Shown here: one piece after another, positions 23,818 through 35,160 of the stretch
Position numbering within the stretch: the first letter of the stretch is position 1
How the letters are laid out: every line of letters begins with the position of its first letter
From: Scilla litardierei
Lineage: Eukaryota > Streptophyta > Magnoliopsida > Asparagales > Asparagaceae
Reading direction: 5' to 3'
Length of the DNA: 64,000 nucleotides
Assembly: GCA_030789695.1 (NCBI GenBank)
Contig: CM061134.1
Location: 61,945,334-62,009,333, forward strand
Made by a program: the position numbers and the translations under genes
The notes under the pieces: model-generated
Database searches by the model: none
Seen by the model: only the letters and a program-made list of their open reading frames with translations
Told to the model about the DNA's origin: nothing

Positions 23818-25742
23818 TTATTCTGGAGCTACATCGGAACCCTAACGACGTGCTTATAGCAACAGGGTTTCTGATTCTCCTCCCTCTATTCCCTCTACTA
23901 ACGGCACTGTTCCTAAACTGCTCTTGCTCAAGCACCCATTCATCGTTAATGACTGTAAGTGTGGACGGTCTATCGATTTCCGAATCGGAAGACTCATCTC
24001 CCATTCTTTTCTTCAAAGTACTGCTACTACCCTCATGAAGTTTATCAATGAGTGACCGCTTGGGTAGTATGCCCGAGTCGGTTGGCTCTTTGGGGGCCAG
24101 ACCCCTGCTACACGGAGAAGGGGCAACCGCCCCTTCCTTGATACGTCCCTTAGTCTTATTAGGATCGTGGCTACATCCCCCCCTAGCGTCCTCCGCCGTA
24201 TTACAAATCAGAGTGAGCTCTCCCGCATCACCCTTAACACTTGGCACAACAAGGCCACCCCTAGTCGCAGCTAGTCCCTTACAATCACCAGGCAGTACGA
24301 CATTACTCGCCTTATTGATGATAGCCATACCGCTACCCTCATGCCAGACTCAGCCAGTCTAGACCTAGACGTAGCTAGGCCCTTACAATCACTAGAGGTC
24401 TCAGCATTACAAGCCCCTCTAGGGCCAACTGGGGATTTCACATTCCCCCTACAAGGACTGGAGTCGTCCACTTCTCCGCTAGACGCAGCTAGCCTCCTAT
24501 ATACAAAATTGCTATTTACATTCCTTTCCTCAAAATTCCCCTCAAGACCTATTACATCCCTGTCATCTATGAGAGGAGTATTTACAAGAACCGCCTCCCC
24601 AATATCTACATCGGGTATTTTCTCCACCTTGCTATCGGCATTGATATTCCCATCAAGTATCCCACCCTCAAGGGCTTCATTCTGGATATGTACAGCCCCA
24701 GGCATTCCATGTCCTTCCTTCAAGCTGTCTTTACCCAACAAGCTGGCGGACGTCTTAACAGAAATTCTCCCCTCCGTGGAGCATTGCTTTGCCACATGAC
24801 CAAAACACCTACATTCTTGGCATCTCGGAGGGTTCCCTTCGACGACGAATTTAACTTGAATTTCTTCTCCCCCGCCACTCTCACAGTGACAAAATGAGGG
24901 ATCTCCTCCATGGCCGAGATTTCAACCAGACACCTAGCGTATGCCTACCGCTCCATGGTTGCAGTGGCCCTATCCAGGCTCATGGGATTACCTAATACGC
25001 TAGCAATTCTGTTAAGGATGGGCATCGACCACAGGTTCAGCGGCAACTGCGGGAATTGAATCCAAATAGGGATGGAAGATAGCATGTCACGATCGTAGCC
25101 CAACGTCGACGACCATCGCTGTAAAACGACCAGTTTGCCGTCGAATAGCCATGGCCCCCCTCTCAAGACGGCATCGCTATCTTCCTTGCATTTAAATCTA
25201 AAGAAAAAGAAACCGTTGTCTCTTGAGAAGATAGACATACCCTGTTTCTTCCACAGTCTTGCAGCCCAGGCTTTGATTTGTCCAAAGAACGGCACGTCGC
25301 CTAGGACGTACCCGACAAGGGTGTTCTCCCAGCACTTGACGGCATCCTCAAGCAGGTCTTCTGTAATATAGGCCATGGCCATCCCCTCATCATCCGTTTC
25401 CGGTTGAACGAACTCCATTTCTAGGGTGCTGGCCGTCCTCTTCCTATCAGAGCAGACTTCTAACCAGGATTTCTTGGGAGCCTGAGGATTGATCTTCAGC
25501 TCCACCTTTGGTCTCATAGCTCGTCTGTCAATAGGTCTGCTACCATACTGGCCTGTGACCTTCCTCCTAGCATCCGGCCTCACAGCGTCTACCATGCTAG
25601 GCCCTGCCTTCCTACGGTTGACGACCTTCCAGCCATCATTGCCCTCAGCAATTGTAGTCTCCTCATCAGTTCTGTCATTGCTCGAAGCAGTTTTTAGATT
25701 CATCACCTGCTCAGAAGGATTACCCGAAAGAGCATCCGCCAT
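23795..25742 (-). pseudogene. LINE ORF1, nucleic-acid-binding protein
   Basis: The likely start is MADALSGN at 25742 (an upstream in-frame Met exists at 25772). The first part has the DUF4283-type domain of plant LINE/gag proteins (CWENTLVGYVLGD, FFFFRFKCKEDSDAVLRGGPWLFDG, LPLNLWSMPILNRIASVLG). A TAG at 24945 interrupts it, and a frameshift near 24870 precedes a CX2CX4HX4C zinc knuckle (24781-24822). A second frameshift near 24330 leads into the low-complexity tail, which contains a repeated DCKGLA-type unit. The protein would coat the LINE RNA; this copy is broken in three places. Confidence 0.85.
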
Positions 25743-26426
25743 GGGGAGAATCACCTCAAGAGCAAGAAACAAGGAGATCAGGTAGGAGAGAATCTAAGGT
25801 ACACCAACAGAAGATGTACTAGACTTACCACGGATCAAGATCTCATCGGAGATCTTGATCCAATCACAGCTTCAGGCAGAGAAGATCCAAGTCGCCGTCC
25901 TCAGAGCACAAGCAGGACCTCCGGCCACGCAGGATCAAGATCTCGACGGAGCGACAGTCAAAAAGCTCCACCACCTCAGATCTCCAGCAGCAACCTTCAG
26001 CAAACACAATAGCTCCAAAAAAGAAGAACTCAGAATCAAAGATAACCAAAAACAAGATCTAGAAGATCAGAGCGAAACGCACCGCAGGATCAAGATTTCA
26101 TCGAGACCTTGATCCGGTCAATCAACGAACAATCTCGATCAAAAACTGAAGCAGGCTCGGGAAGCTCAGATCTGGATAGGACGAGAGCAGATCTCAGGTC
26201 TGCCACCAGATCGAAGGGGAGCTCAGATCTTTGACGGCAACAATCCCGAGGAATCTCAGGAGAGACGGACGCAAAGGATCACGAAGAAACGTGAAGGGAA
26301 CAAGGAGGAGACGCCTCTCCCGCCGGCAATCGCCGGCGCCAGCCGCCGAGCGGCCGGAGGGGAACGAAATCACACCAGAGCTTCTCACTCTAACCAAACG
26401 AAGAGAGAGAAACAAAAACGTATTTC

Positions 26427-26430
<4 letters not shown>
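25743..26430 (-). promoter_or_regulatory. LINE 5' UTR / internal promoter region
   Basis: Non-coding leader upstream of ORF1. It contains three related stretches of GGATCAAGATCTCATCG type (about 25832, 25926, 26082), two of which can fold on themselves. Plant L1 elements carry their promoter here, but I see no decisive element. Confidence 0.5.

Positions 26431-26474
<44 letters not shown>
26431..26474. repeat. (TA)n at the LINE 5' junction
   Basis: About 44 bp of TA repeats matching those at the other LINE end. Confidence 0.9.
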
Positions 26475-26476
<2 letters not shown>

Positions 26477-26839
26477 TTAAAATGCGCCTGAGCTCGTGCT
26501 CAGATGGGATTCCTGCGCTCGACCCCTCCTGACCGTCCGATCCGATCCCCCGGCTGTTGTTAAAAGCGGAACATGAGGAACTTTTGGTGCAATTACCAAC
26601 GCGCCCTTACGCCACCGGAACTTTTGGGGCAATTACCATCCCGCCCTAATAGCCCCTATGAAAGAAACTTTTTAGAACTATTGGTGCAATTACCATCCCG
26701 CCCTTTATATCCTTTTCAAAGAAATAGTTTACACTATACGGCACCGTTGTGCGCGTCGACCCAGAACGGAGTATATTACTCCCCGCGTGCAACGCGATAC
26801 AGCCTACGCGTCGTGCGCGGCGTGGGCTTAAAACACACA
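26475..26839. repeat. degenerate flank of the satellite array
   Basis: No gene. Three imperfect ~65-bp repeats begin GGAACTTTTGGTGCAATTACC (about 26578, 26618, 26665); their GCAATTACCATCCCGCCC part resembles the GCAATTTCCATCCGCGC of the array monomer. This suggests decayed outer monomers. The region before them has a CTGACCGTCCGATC stretch of unknown nature. Confidence 0.45.
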
Positions 26840-29800
26840 AGTGTTGAGAAGTTACCAACCGTGCGCACGACGGGCAAAATTTCCCCCGTCGTGCTCGAGG
26901 GGGAAAACGCAACGTGTAAAGCAATTTCCATCCGTGCGCACGACGTGCAAAATTTCCCCGTCGTGCGCGTGGGGTAAAACGCACAAGTGTGGAGCAATTT
27001 CCATCCGCGCGCACGACGGGCAAAATTATTCCCGTCGTGCGCGAGGGGCAATGCGCAACATGTAAAGGAATTTCCACCCGCGCGCACGACGGGCAAAATT
27101 ACACCCGTCGTGCGCGTGGGTTAAAACGCCTAGTGTGCAGCAATTTCCATCCGCGCGCACGACGGGCAAAATTAACCTCGTCGTCCGCGGGGGTTAAAAC
27201 GCCTAGTGTGAAGCAATTCACATCTACGCGCACGACGGGCAAAATTACCCCCGTCGTGCGCGTGGGTTAAAACGCCTAGTGTGCAGCAATTTCCATCCGA
27301 GCGCACGACGGGCAAAATTAACCCCGTCGTCCGCGGGGGTTAAAATGCCTAGTGTGAAGCAATTCACATCCGCGCGCACGACGGGCAAAAATAACCCCGT
27401 CGTGCGCGTCATCCGCGGGGCTTAAAACGCACAAGTGTCGAGCAATTTCCATACGCCCGCACGACGGGCAAAATTACCCCGTCGTGCGCGTGGGTTAAAA
27501 CGCCTAGTGTGGAGCAATTTCCATCTGTGTGCACGACGGGCAAAATTACCCCCGTCGTGCGCGTGGGTTAAAATGCCTAGTGTGGAGCAATTTCCATCCG
27601 AGCGCACGACGGGCAAAATTAACCCCGTCGTGCGCGGGGGTTAAAATGCCTAGTGTGAAGCAATTCACATCCGTGCGCACGACGGGCAAAAATAACCCCC
27701 GTCGTGCGCGTCGTGTACGGGCAAACGCACAAGTGTGGAGCAATTTCCATCCGCGCGCACGACGGGCCAAATTACCCCCGTCGTGCGCGAGGGGTAATGC
27801 GCAACATGTAAAGGAATTTCCACCCGCGCGCACGACTGGCAAAATTACCCCTGTCGTGCGCGTGGGTTAAAACGCCTAGTGTGCAGCAATTTCCATCTGC
27901 ACGCACGACGAGCAAAATTAACCTCGTCGTCCGCGGGGGTTAAAACGCCTAGTGTGAAGCAATTGACATCCGCGCGCACGACGGGCCAAATTACCCCCGT
28001 CGTGCGCGAGGGGTAATGTGCAACATGTAAAGGAATTTCCACCCGCGTGCACGACGGGCAAATTTACCCCCGTCGTGCGTGTGGGTTAAAACGCCTAGTG
28101 TGCAGCAATTTCCATCTGCGCGCACGACAGTCAAAATTAACCCCGTCGTCCGCGGGGGTTAAAACGCCTAGTGTGAAGCAATTGACATCCGCGCGCACGA
28201 CGGGCAAAATTACCCCCGTCGTGCGCGTGGGGTAAAACGCCTAGTGTGCAGCAATTTCCATCCGAGCGCACGACGGGCAAAATTAACCCCGTCGTCCGCG
28301 GGGGTTAAAACGCCTAGTGTGAAGCAATTCACATCCGCGCGCACGACGGGCAAAAATAACCCCGTCGTGCGCGTCATCCGCGGGGATTAAAACGCATAAG
28401 TGTCTAGCAATTTCCATCTGCGTGCACGACGGGCAAAATTACCTCGTCGTGCGCGTGGGTTAAAACGCCTAGTGTGGAGTAATTTCCATCCGCGCGCACG
28501 ACGGGCAAAATTAACCCCGTCGTCCGCGGGGGTTAAAACGCCTAGTGTGAAGCAATTCACATCCGTGCGCATGACGGGCAAAATTACCCCCGTCGTGCGC
28601 GTGGGTTAAAACGCCTAGTGTGAAGCAATTCACATCCGCGCGCACGACGGGTAAAAATAACCCCGTCGTCCGCGGGAGTTAAAACGCCTAGTGTGAAACA
28701 ATTCACATCCGTGCGCACGACGGGCAAAATTACCCCCGTCGTGCGCGTGGGTTAAAACGCCTAGTGTGCAGCAATTTCCATCCGCGCGCACGACGGGCAA
28801 AATTAACCCCGTCGTCCGCGGGGGTTAAAACGCCTAGTGTGCAGCAATTCACATCCGCGCGCACGACGGGCAAAATTACCCACGTCGTGCGCGTGGGTTG
28901 GGTTAAAACGCCTAGTGTGCAGCAATTTCCATCCGAGCGCACGACGGGCAAAATTAACCCCGTCGTCCGCGGGGGTTAAAACGCCTAGTGTGAATCAATT
29001 CACATCCGCGGGCACGACGGGCAAAATTACCCCCGTCGTGCACGTGGGTTAAAACGCCTAGTGTGCAGCAATTTCCATCCGCGCGCACGACGGGCAAAAT
29101 TAACCCCGTCGTCCGCGGGGGTTAAAACGCCTAGTGTGAAGCAATTCACATCCGCGCGCACGACGGGCAAAATTACCCACGTCGTGCGCGTGGGTTGGGT
29201 TAAAACGCCTAGTGTGCAGCAATTTTCTTCCGAGCGCACGACGGGCAAAATTAACCCCGTCGTCCGCGGGGGTTAAAACGCCTAGTGTGAAGCAATTCAC
29301 ATCCGCGCGCACGACGGGCAAAATTACCCACGTCGTGCGCGTGGGTTGGGTTAAAACGCCTAGTGTGCAGCAATTTCCATCCGAGCACACGACGGGTAAA
29401 ATTAACCCCGTCGTCCGCGGGGGTTAAACGCCTAGTGTGAAACAATTCACATCCGCGCGCACGACAGGCAAAATTACCCCCGTCGTGCGCGTGGGTTAAA
29501 ACGCCTAGTGTGCAGCAATTTCCATCCGCGTGCACGACGGGCAAAATTAACTACGTCGTCCGCGGGGGTTAAAACACCTAGTGTGAAGCAATTCACATCC
29601 GCGCGCACGACGGGCAAAATTACCCCCGTCGTGCGCGTGGGTTAAAACGCCTAGTGTGCAGAAATTTCCATCCGAGCGCACGACGGACAAAATTAACCCC
29701 GTCGTCCGCGGGGGTTAAAACGCACAAGTGTGCATCAATTTCCATCCGCGCGCACGACTGGCAAAATTAACCCCGTCGTGCGCATCGTGTGCGGGCAAAC

Positions 29801-32800
29801 GCACAAGTGTGGACCAATTTACAGCCGTGCGCACGACGGGCAAAATTACCCCGTCGTGCACGAGGGGGAAAACCCAATCTGTAAAGCAATTTCCATCCGC
29901 GCGCACGATGGGCAAACTTACCCCGTCGTGCGCGTGGGTTAAAACGCCTAGTGTGCAGCAATTTCCATCCGAGCGCATGACGGGCAAAAATTAACCCCGT
30001 CGTCCGCGGGGGTTAAAACCACAAGTGTGAAGCAATTTCCAGACGCACGCACGACGGGCAAAATTACCCCCGTCGTGCGCGTGGGTTAAAACGCCTAGTG
30101 TGGAGCAATTTCCATCTGAGCGCACCACGGGAAAAATTAAGCCCGTCGTCCGCGGGGGTTAAAACGCACAAGTTTGCAGCGACGGGCAAAATTAACCCCT
30201 TCGTGCGCGTCGTGTGCGGGCAAATGCACAAGTGTGGAGCAATTTACAGCCGTGCGCACGACGGGCAAAATTACCCCATCGTGCACGAGGGGGGAAACGC
30301 AATGTGTAAAGCAATTTCCATCCGCGCACACGACGGCCTAACTTAACCCGTCGTGCACGTGGGTTAAAACGCCTAGTGTGGAGCAATTTCCATCCGAGCG
30401 CACCACGGGCAAAATTAACCCCATTGTCCGCGGGGGTTAAAACACACAAGTGTGCAGCGACGGGCAAAATTAACCCCGTCGTGCGCGTCGTGTGTGGGCA
30501 AATGCACAAGTGTGGAGCGATTTACAGCCGTGCGCACGAAGGGCAAAATTACCCCATCGTGCGCGAGGGGGAAAACGCAATGTGTAAAGCAATTTCCATC
30601 CGTGCACACGACATCCAAACTTACCACGTCGTGCGCGTGGGTTAAAACGCCTAGTGTGCAGTAATTTCCATCCGAGCGGACGACGGGCAAAATTAACCCC
30701 GTCGTGCGCGGGGGTTAAAACGCCTAGTGTGAATCAATTACCCCCGTCGTGGGCGTCGTGCGCGGGAAACGCACAAGTGTGGAGCATTTACCAACCGTGC
30801 GCACGACAGGCAAAAATTACCCCCGTCGTGCGCGAGTGGTAAAATGCAACGTGTAAAGCAATTTCCATCCCCGTCGTGCGCGTGGGTTAAAACACCTAGT
30901 GTGCAGCAATTTCCATCCAAGCGCACGACGGGCAAAATTAACCCCGTCGTGCCCGGGGGTTAAAACGCCTAGTGTGAAGCAATTCACATCCGCGCGCACG
31001 ACGGGCAAAAATAACCCCGTCGTGCGCGTCGTCCGCGTGGCATAAAAGGCAAAAGTGTCGAGCAATTTTCATCCACGTGCACGACGGGCAAAATTACCCC
31101 CGTCATACGCGTGGGTTAAAACGCCTAGTATGGAGCAATTTCCATCCGAGCGCACGACGGGCAAAAATAACCACGTCGTCCGCGGGGGTTAAAACGCACA
31201 AGTGTGCAGCAATTTCCATCCGCGCGCACGACGGGTAAAATTAACCCTGTCGTGCGCGTCGTGTGCGGGCAAACGCACAAGTGTGGAGCAATTTCCAGCC
31301 GTGCACACGACGGGCAAAATTACCCCCGTCGTGCTCGAGGGGGAAAACGCAATGTGTAAAGCAATTTCCATCCGCGCGCACGACGGGCAAACTTACCCCG
31401 TCGTGCGCGTGGGTTAAAACGCCTAGTGTGCAGTAATTTCCATCCGAGAGCACGACGGGCAAAATTAACCACGTCTTCCGCGGGGGTTAAAATGCCTAGT
31501 GTGAAGCAATTAACATCCGCGCGCACGACGGGCAAAAATAACCCCGTCGTGCGCGTCGTCTTCGGGGCTTAAAACGTGTCGAGCAATTTCCATCCGCGCG
31601 CACGACGGGCAAAATTACCCCCGTCGTGCATGTGGGTTAAAACGCCTAGTGTGGAGCAATTTCCATCCGGGTGCACGACGGGCAAAATTAACCCCATCGT
31701 CCGCAGGGGTTATAACGCACAAGTGTGCAGCAATTTCCATACGCGCTCACGACGGGCAAAATTAACCCCATCGTGCGCATCGTGTGCAGGCAAACGCACA
31801 AGTGTGGAGCAATTTCTAGCCGTGCGCACGACGTTCAAAATTACCCCCGTCGTGCGCGAGGGGGAAAACGCAATATGTAAAGCAATTTCCATCTGCGCGC
31901 GCGACTTACCCCGTCGTGCACGTTGGATAAAACGCCAAGTGTGCAGCAATTTCCATCCGAGCGCACGACGGGCAAAATTAACCACGTCGTGCACGGGGGT
32001 TAAAATGCCTAGTGTGAGGCAATTACCCCCGTCGTGGGCGTCGTGTGTGGGAAACGCACAAGTGTGGAGCATTTACCAACCGTGCTCACGACAGGCAAAA
32101 ATTACCCCCGTCGTGCGTGAGGGGTAAAACACAACGTGTAAAGAAATTTCCATCCCCGTCGTGCGCGTGGGCTAAAACGCCTAGTGTGCAGCAATTTCCT
32201 CCGAGCGCACGACGGGTAAAATTAACCCCGTCGTGCGCGGGGGTTAAAACGCCTAGTGTGAAGCAATTCACATCAGCGCGCACGACGGGCAAAAATAACC
32301 GCGTCGTGCGCTTCGTTTGCGGGGCTTAAAACGCACAAGTGTCGAGCAATTTCCATCCGCGCGCAAGACGGGCAAAATTACCCCCGTCGTGCGCGGGGGT
32401 TAAAAAGCCTAGTGTGAAGCAATTACCCCCGTCGTGGGCGTCGTGCGCTGGAAACGCACAAGTGTGGAGCATTTACCAACCATGCGCACGACAGGCAAAA
32501 ATTACCACCGTCGTGCGCGAGGGGTAAAACGCAACGTGTTAAGCAATTTCCATCCGCGCGCACGACGGGAAAAATTACCCCCGTCGTGTGCGGGGGTTAA
32601 AACGCCTAGTGTGGAGCAATTTCCATCCGAGAGCACGACGGACAAAATTAACCCCATCGTCCGCGGGGGTTAAAACGCACAAGTGTGCAGCAATTTCCAT
32701 CCGCGCGTACGACGGGCAAAATTAACCCCGTCGTGCACGTCGTGTGCGGGCAAACGCACAAGTGTGGAGCAATTTACAGCCGGGCGCACGACGGGCAAAA

Positions 32801-33340
32801 TTACCCCCGTCGTGCGTGAGGGGGAAAACGCAATGTGTAAAGCAATTTCCATCCGCGCGAACGACGGCCAAACTTACCCCGTCGAGCGCGTGGGTTAAAA
32901 ACGCCTAGTGTGCAGCAATGTCCATCCGACCGCACAAAGGGCAAAAATTAACCTCGTCGTCCGCGGGGGTTAAAACGCACAAGTGTGAAGCAATTTCCAA
33001 CCGCGCGCACGACGGGCAAAATTAACCCCGTCGTGCGTGTTATCCGGCGGGGCTTAAAAGTTAAAACGTACAAGTGTGGAGCATTTTCCAGCCGCGCGCA
33101 CGACGGGCAAAAATACGCCCCGTCGTGCACGAGGGTTAAAACGCCTAGTGTGAAGCAATTTCCATCTACGCGAACGACGGGCAAAATTCTCCCCAGTCGT
33201 GCGCGTCGTGCGCAGGGCTAAAACGTACAAGTGTGGAGCATTTTCCATTCGCACGCACGACGGGCAAAATTACCCCCGTCGTGCACGTCGTCCGCGGGGC
33301 TTAAAAAGCACCAGTGACAAGTGTGGTGAAATTTACATAC
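26840..33340. repeat. 6.5-kb tandem array of a 73-bp palindromic monomer
   Basis: Consecutive GTTAAAACGCCTAGTGTG blocks are spaced 73 bp apart (27121, 27194, 27267, 27340), giving close to 90 copies. Each monomer contains a palindrome: GCGCACGACGGG, an AT spacer (CAAAATTA), then CCCGTCGTGCGC. Two monomer types alternate in the left half (146-bp dimer), differing in CAG/AAG after GTGTG and in the right palindrome arm. Other types (with CACAAGTGTGGAGC and GAGGGGGAAAACGCAA) increase to the right of about 29700. About ten CpGs per monomer contrast with the AT-rich surroundings. Because 73 is not divisible by three, long open frames run through all phases on both strands; these are not genes. Confidence 0.95.
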
Positions 33341-33441
33341 GAAGGTAGCAATATGGGTAAACATATCTTTTAATTTCTTACAACAAGTGATTATTTTGCA
33401 CAAAACCTAACATCAATTTTATACCGAATTTTTTTCAAAAT

Positions 33442-33965
33442 CAACATTCTTGTTGTCCCTTTTTACTCGGTGACGTGCATTATAAATTGATTTGCATGGA
33501 AGGTTTGATTTTCCTACATGACTTTCAAAATCTCAGTCGGCCTCAGCGTGCTATTTGCCAAATCTCTCAATGATCCATCTCCATTCCCTGCTACTGCCCT
33601 TCATCGGAATGGCCCTCGACATAATTAGCAGCTTGATGGTTGTGCCTGCCCTCAATGACTGTTAATCTCAACTCCTCACCGCCAACGTCGACGCCCACCA
33701 TTACCATGCAATGAGAACAGACATAGACACTTCTTGGTTTTAACTGGCCTGTCGGTCGTTTTTTCCTTTCGATGTCACCTGTAAACCCCGCTTCTTTCAC
33801 ATGCAAAGTAAACAGCAGGAATCCTATTGGAAGTTTTACATGCAAAGCGACAACATTCTTGTTGTCCCTTTTTAATCGGTGACGTGCATTATACATTTAT
33901 TTGCATGGAAGGTTGGATTTTCCTACATGACTTTCAAAATTTCAGCTGGCCTCAGCGTGCTATCT
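33442..33965 (-). pseudogene. FAR1-like DNA-binding domain fragment, internally duplicated
   Basis: On the minus strand the sequence encodes the second half of a FAR1-type zinc domain: GGEELRLTVIEGRHNHQAAN with the HNH pair, then GHSDEG and, across frameshifts, a LRPTEILK stretch and IYNARHRVKRDNKNV. That order matches the FAR1-OTU gene at 60106-62330. The terminal YNARH part is duplicated 409 bp away (33442-33570 and 33851-33965), so one copy lies upstream of the zinc part. No transposase core follows; the satellite array begins about 100 bp beyond. It is a broken relic of the same family. Confidence 0.75.
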
Positions 33966-35160
33966 GCATGCATGTAAAATCACCAAATTTCTACATCATT
34001 TTCCACCCAATTGAATAAGAATTTCACCTACAGTGTATTTAAAAGTATATACTTACCAAATGGAATACCTGGAAAATCCCTACTTTCAGACTCAAGAAAG
34101 GAAGAAAATGCTAATGTATCTTAGAAGGTCCGCTGACCGCTGAGATCTTCTGCGAAGATTTGAAGGTGCATTTTGGTTGCAAATGCTTCTTTATCCTAGA
34201 AGGTATGCTGACCGCTGAGATCTTCTGGGAAGATTTCAGGTGCATTTTGGTTGCGAAGTTAGCCGGATTTCATTGGAGTCATTTTCTACCGCCATCCCAT
34301 TCTCGTTACAGGCATCTACATCATGAAGGAAATGGTCCACATTGAAATAGCAGGAGTAACTTTCAATTTTATCTTCCTTTTACCATGGTATATATCTACA
34401 TCAAGCAGAACGAAGCAATGGTTAGAATTTGTCCGGTTAAACTAAGAAACAAACATATTGTAAGAAAAATACGTAGAATACCGTGGCTATACGAGGAAGA
34501 TCTGAGAAGCAGAATACTTAGCAGATGTAATTGAAACCGCCGTGGCGCGACCTCGGTGGTAACCGCTATTGCCGGTTGCTCCCGAAGGTTAACACAGCAG
34601 CCCCTGGCTGCGTCCACACTTGGGTAGAGACTTTGGATTTTGCACAGTATAGCTACCCAGGAGAACGGGATGAAGCAAAGAAAAAAAAAATTTGGAGGAA
34701 GCAATTTTTCCATGTATTTTCTTGAGGAAAGAAGAGGGATATAAATAGAGTTCAAAAAATAGCTGTTATGAATTCAAACTGTCAAATATTAAACGAGTAT
34801 TAAATAGGCTTTGAATGCTGCGTATTAAAGCGAGGCTTTATTTGCGTATTTATTGAGAGGTTTTGAATGCTGCAATCAAATTAGCAGTTACCAACATTTT
34901 AGAATGAGACGACATTTATTATAGACGAATTGGACTGCCCATGGATGAGGATGAGACTACAGTTGATTTACTGTGAGTCATGGAAAGAACCCATGAGTCT
35001 ACAGTTGTTGAGCTCGTGAATATACAGTATATACAGATGTTACGGTGTGAGTGATTTTTGAGGGTAATCTCAAACACAAAGCGAAATTTTTGAGGGCGTT
35101 CACGGTCCATTTATAGTGAAATTGACCATTCAAATTGATGAGTATAAGTCCGTTATCCTA
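33966..35160. other. no gene seen; short tandem duplication
   Basis: Contains a 75-bp tandem duplication (about 34110-34255) around CTGACCGCTGAGATCTTCTG. The remaining sequence, including a 119-codon hydrophobic minus frame at 34396-34755, shows no recognisable domain or motif. Confidence 0.5.

Larger units (their letters stand above)
7205..26430 (-). mobile_element. L1-type LINE, near full length, split by nested insertions
   Basis: Reading on the minus strand gives a 5' UTR, ORF1 with an RNA-binding domain and zinc knuckle, ORF2 with endonuclease, reverse transcriptase and a C-terminal zinc domain, and a 3' UTR. Without the 12.85-kb insertion (8126-20978, plus one GAGGC copy) it is about 6.4 kb, the usual plant L1 size. 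Both ends lie in TA runs and no poly(A) tail is visible. ORF2 has one stop codon; ORF1 has a stop and two frameshifts. The insertion is a solo LTR carrying another LTR element inside it, so the LINE is the oldest of the three. Confidence 0.9.

Noticed and set aside
26840..33340. CRISPR-like array or many small genes in the satellite
   Set aside because: Monomers are contiguous without unique spacers, and the setting is a plant genome. The open frames on both strands, up to about 180 codons, come from a 73-bp unit that lacks stop codons in its phases.
34396..34755. 119-codon hydrophobic minus-strand frame
   Set aside because: No recognisable domain, no conserved copy in the other modules, and typical of chance in AT-rich sequence.
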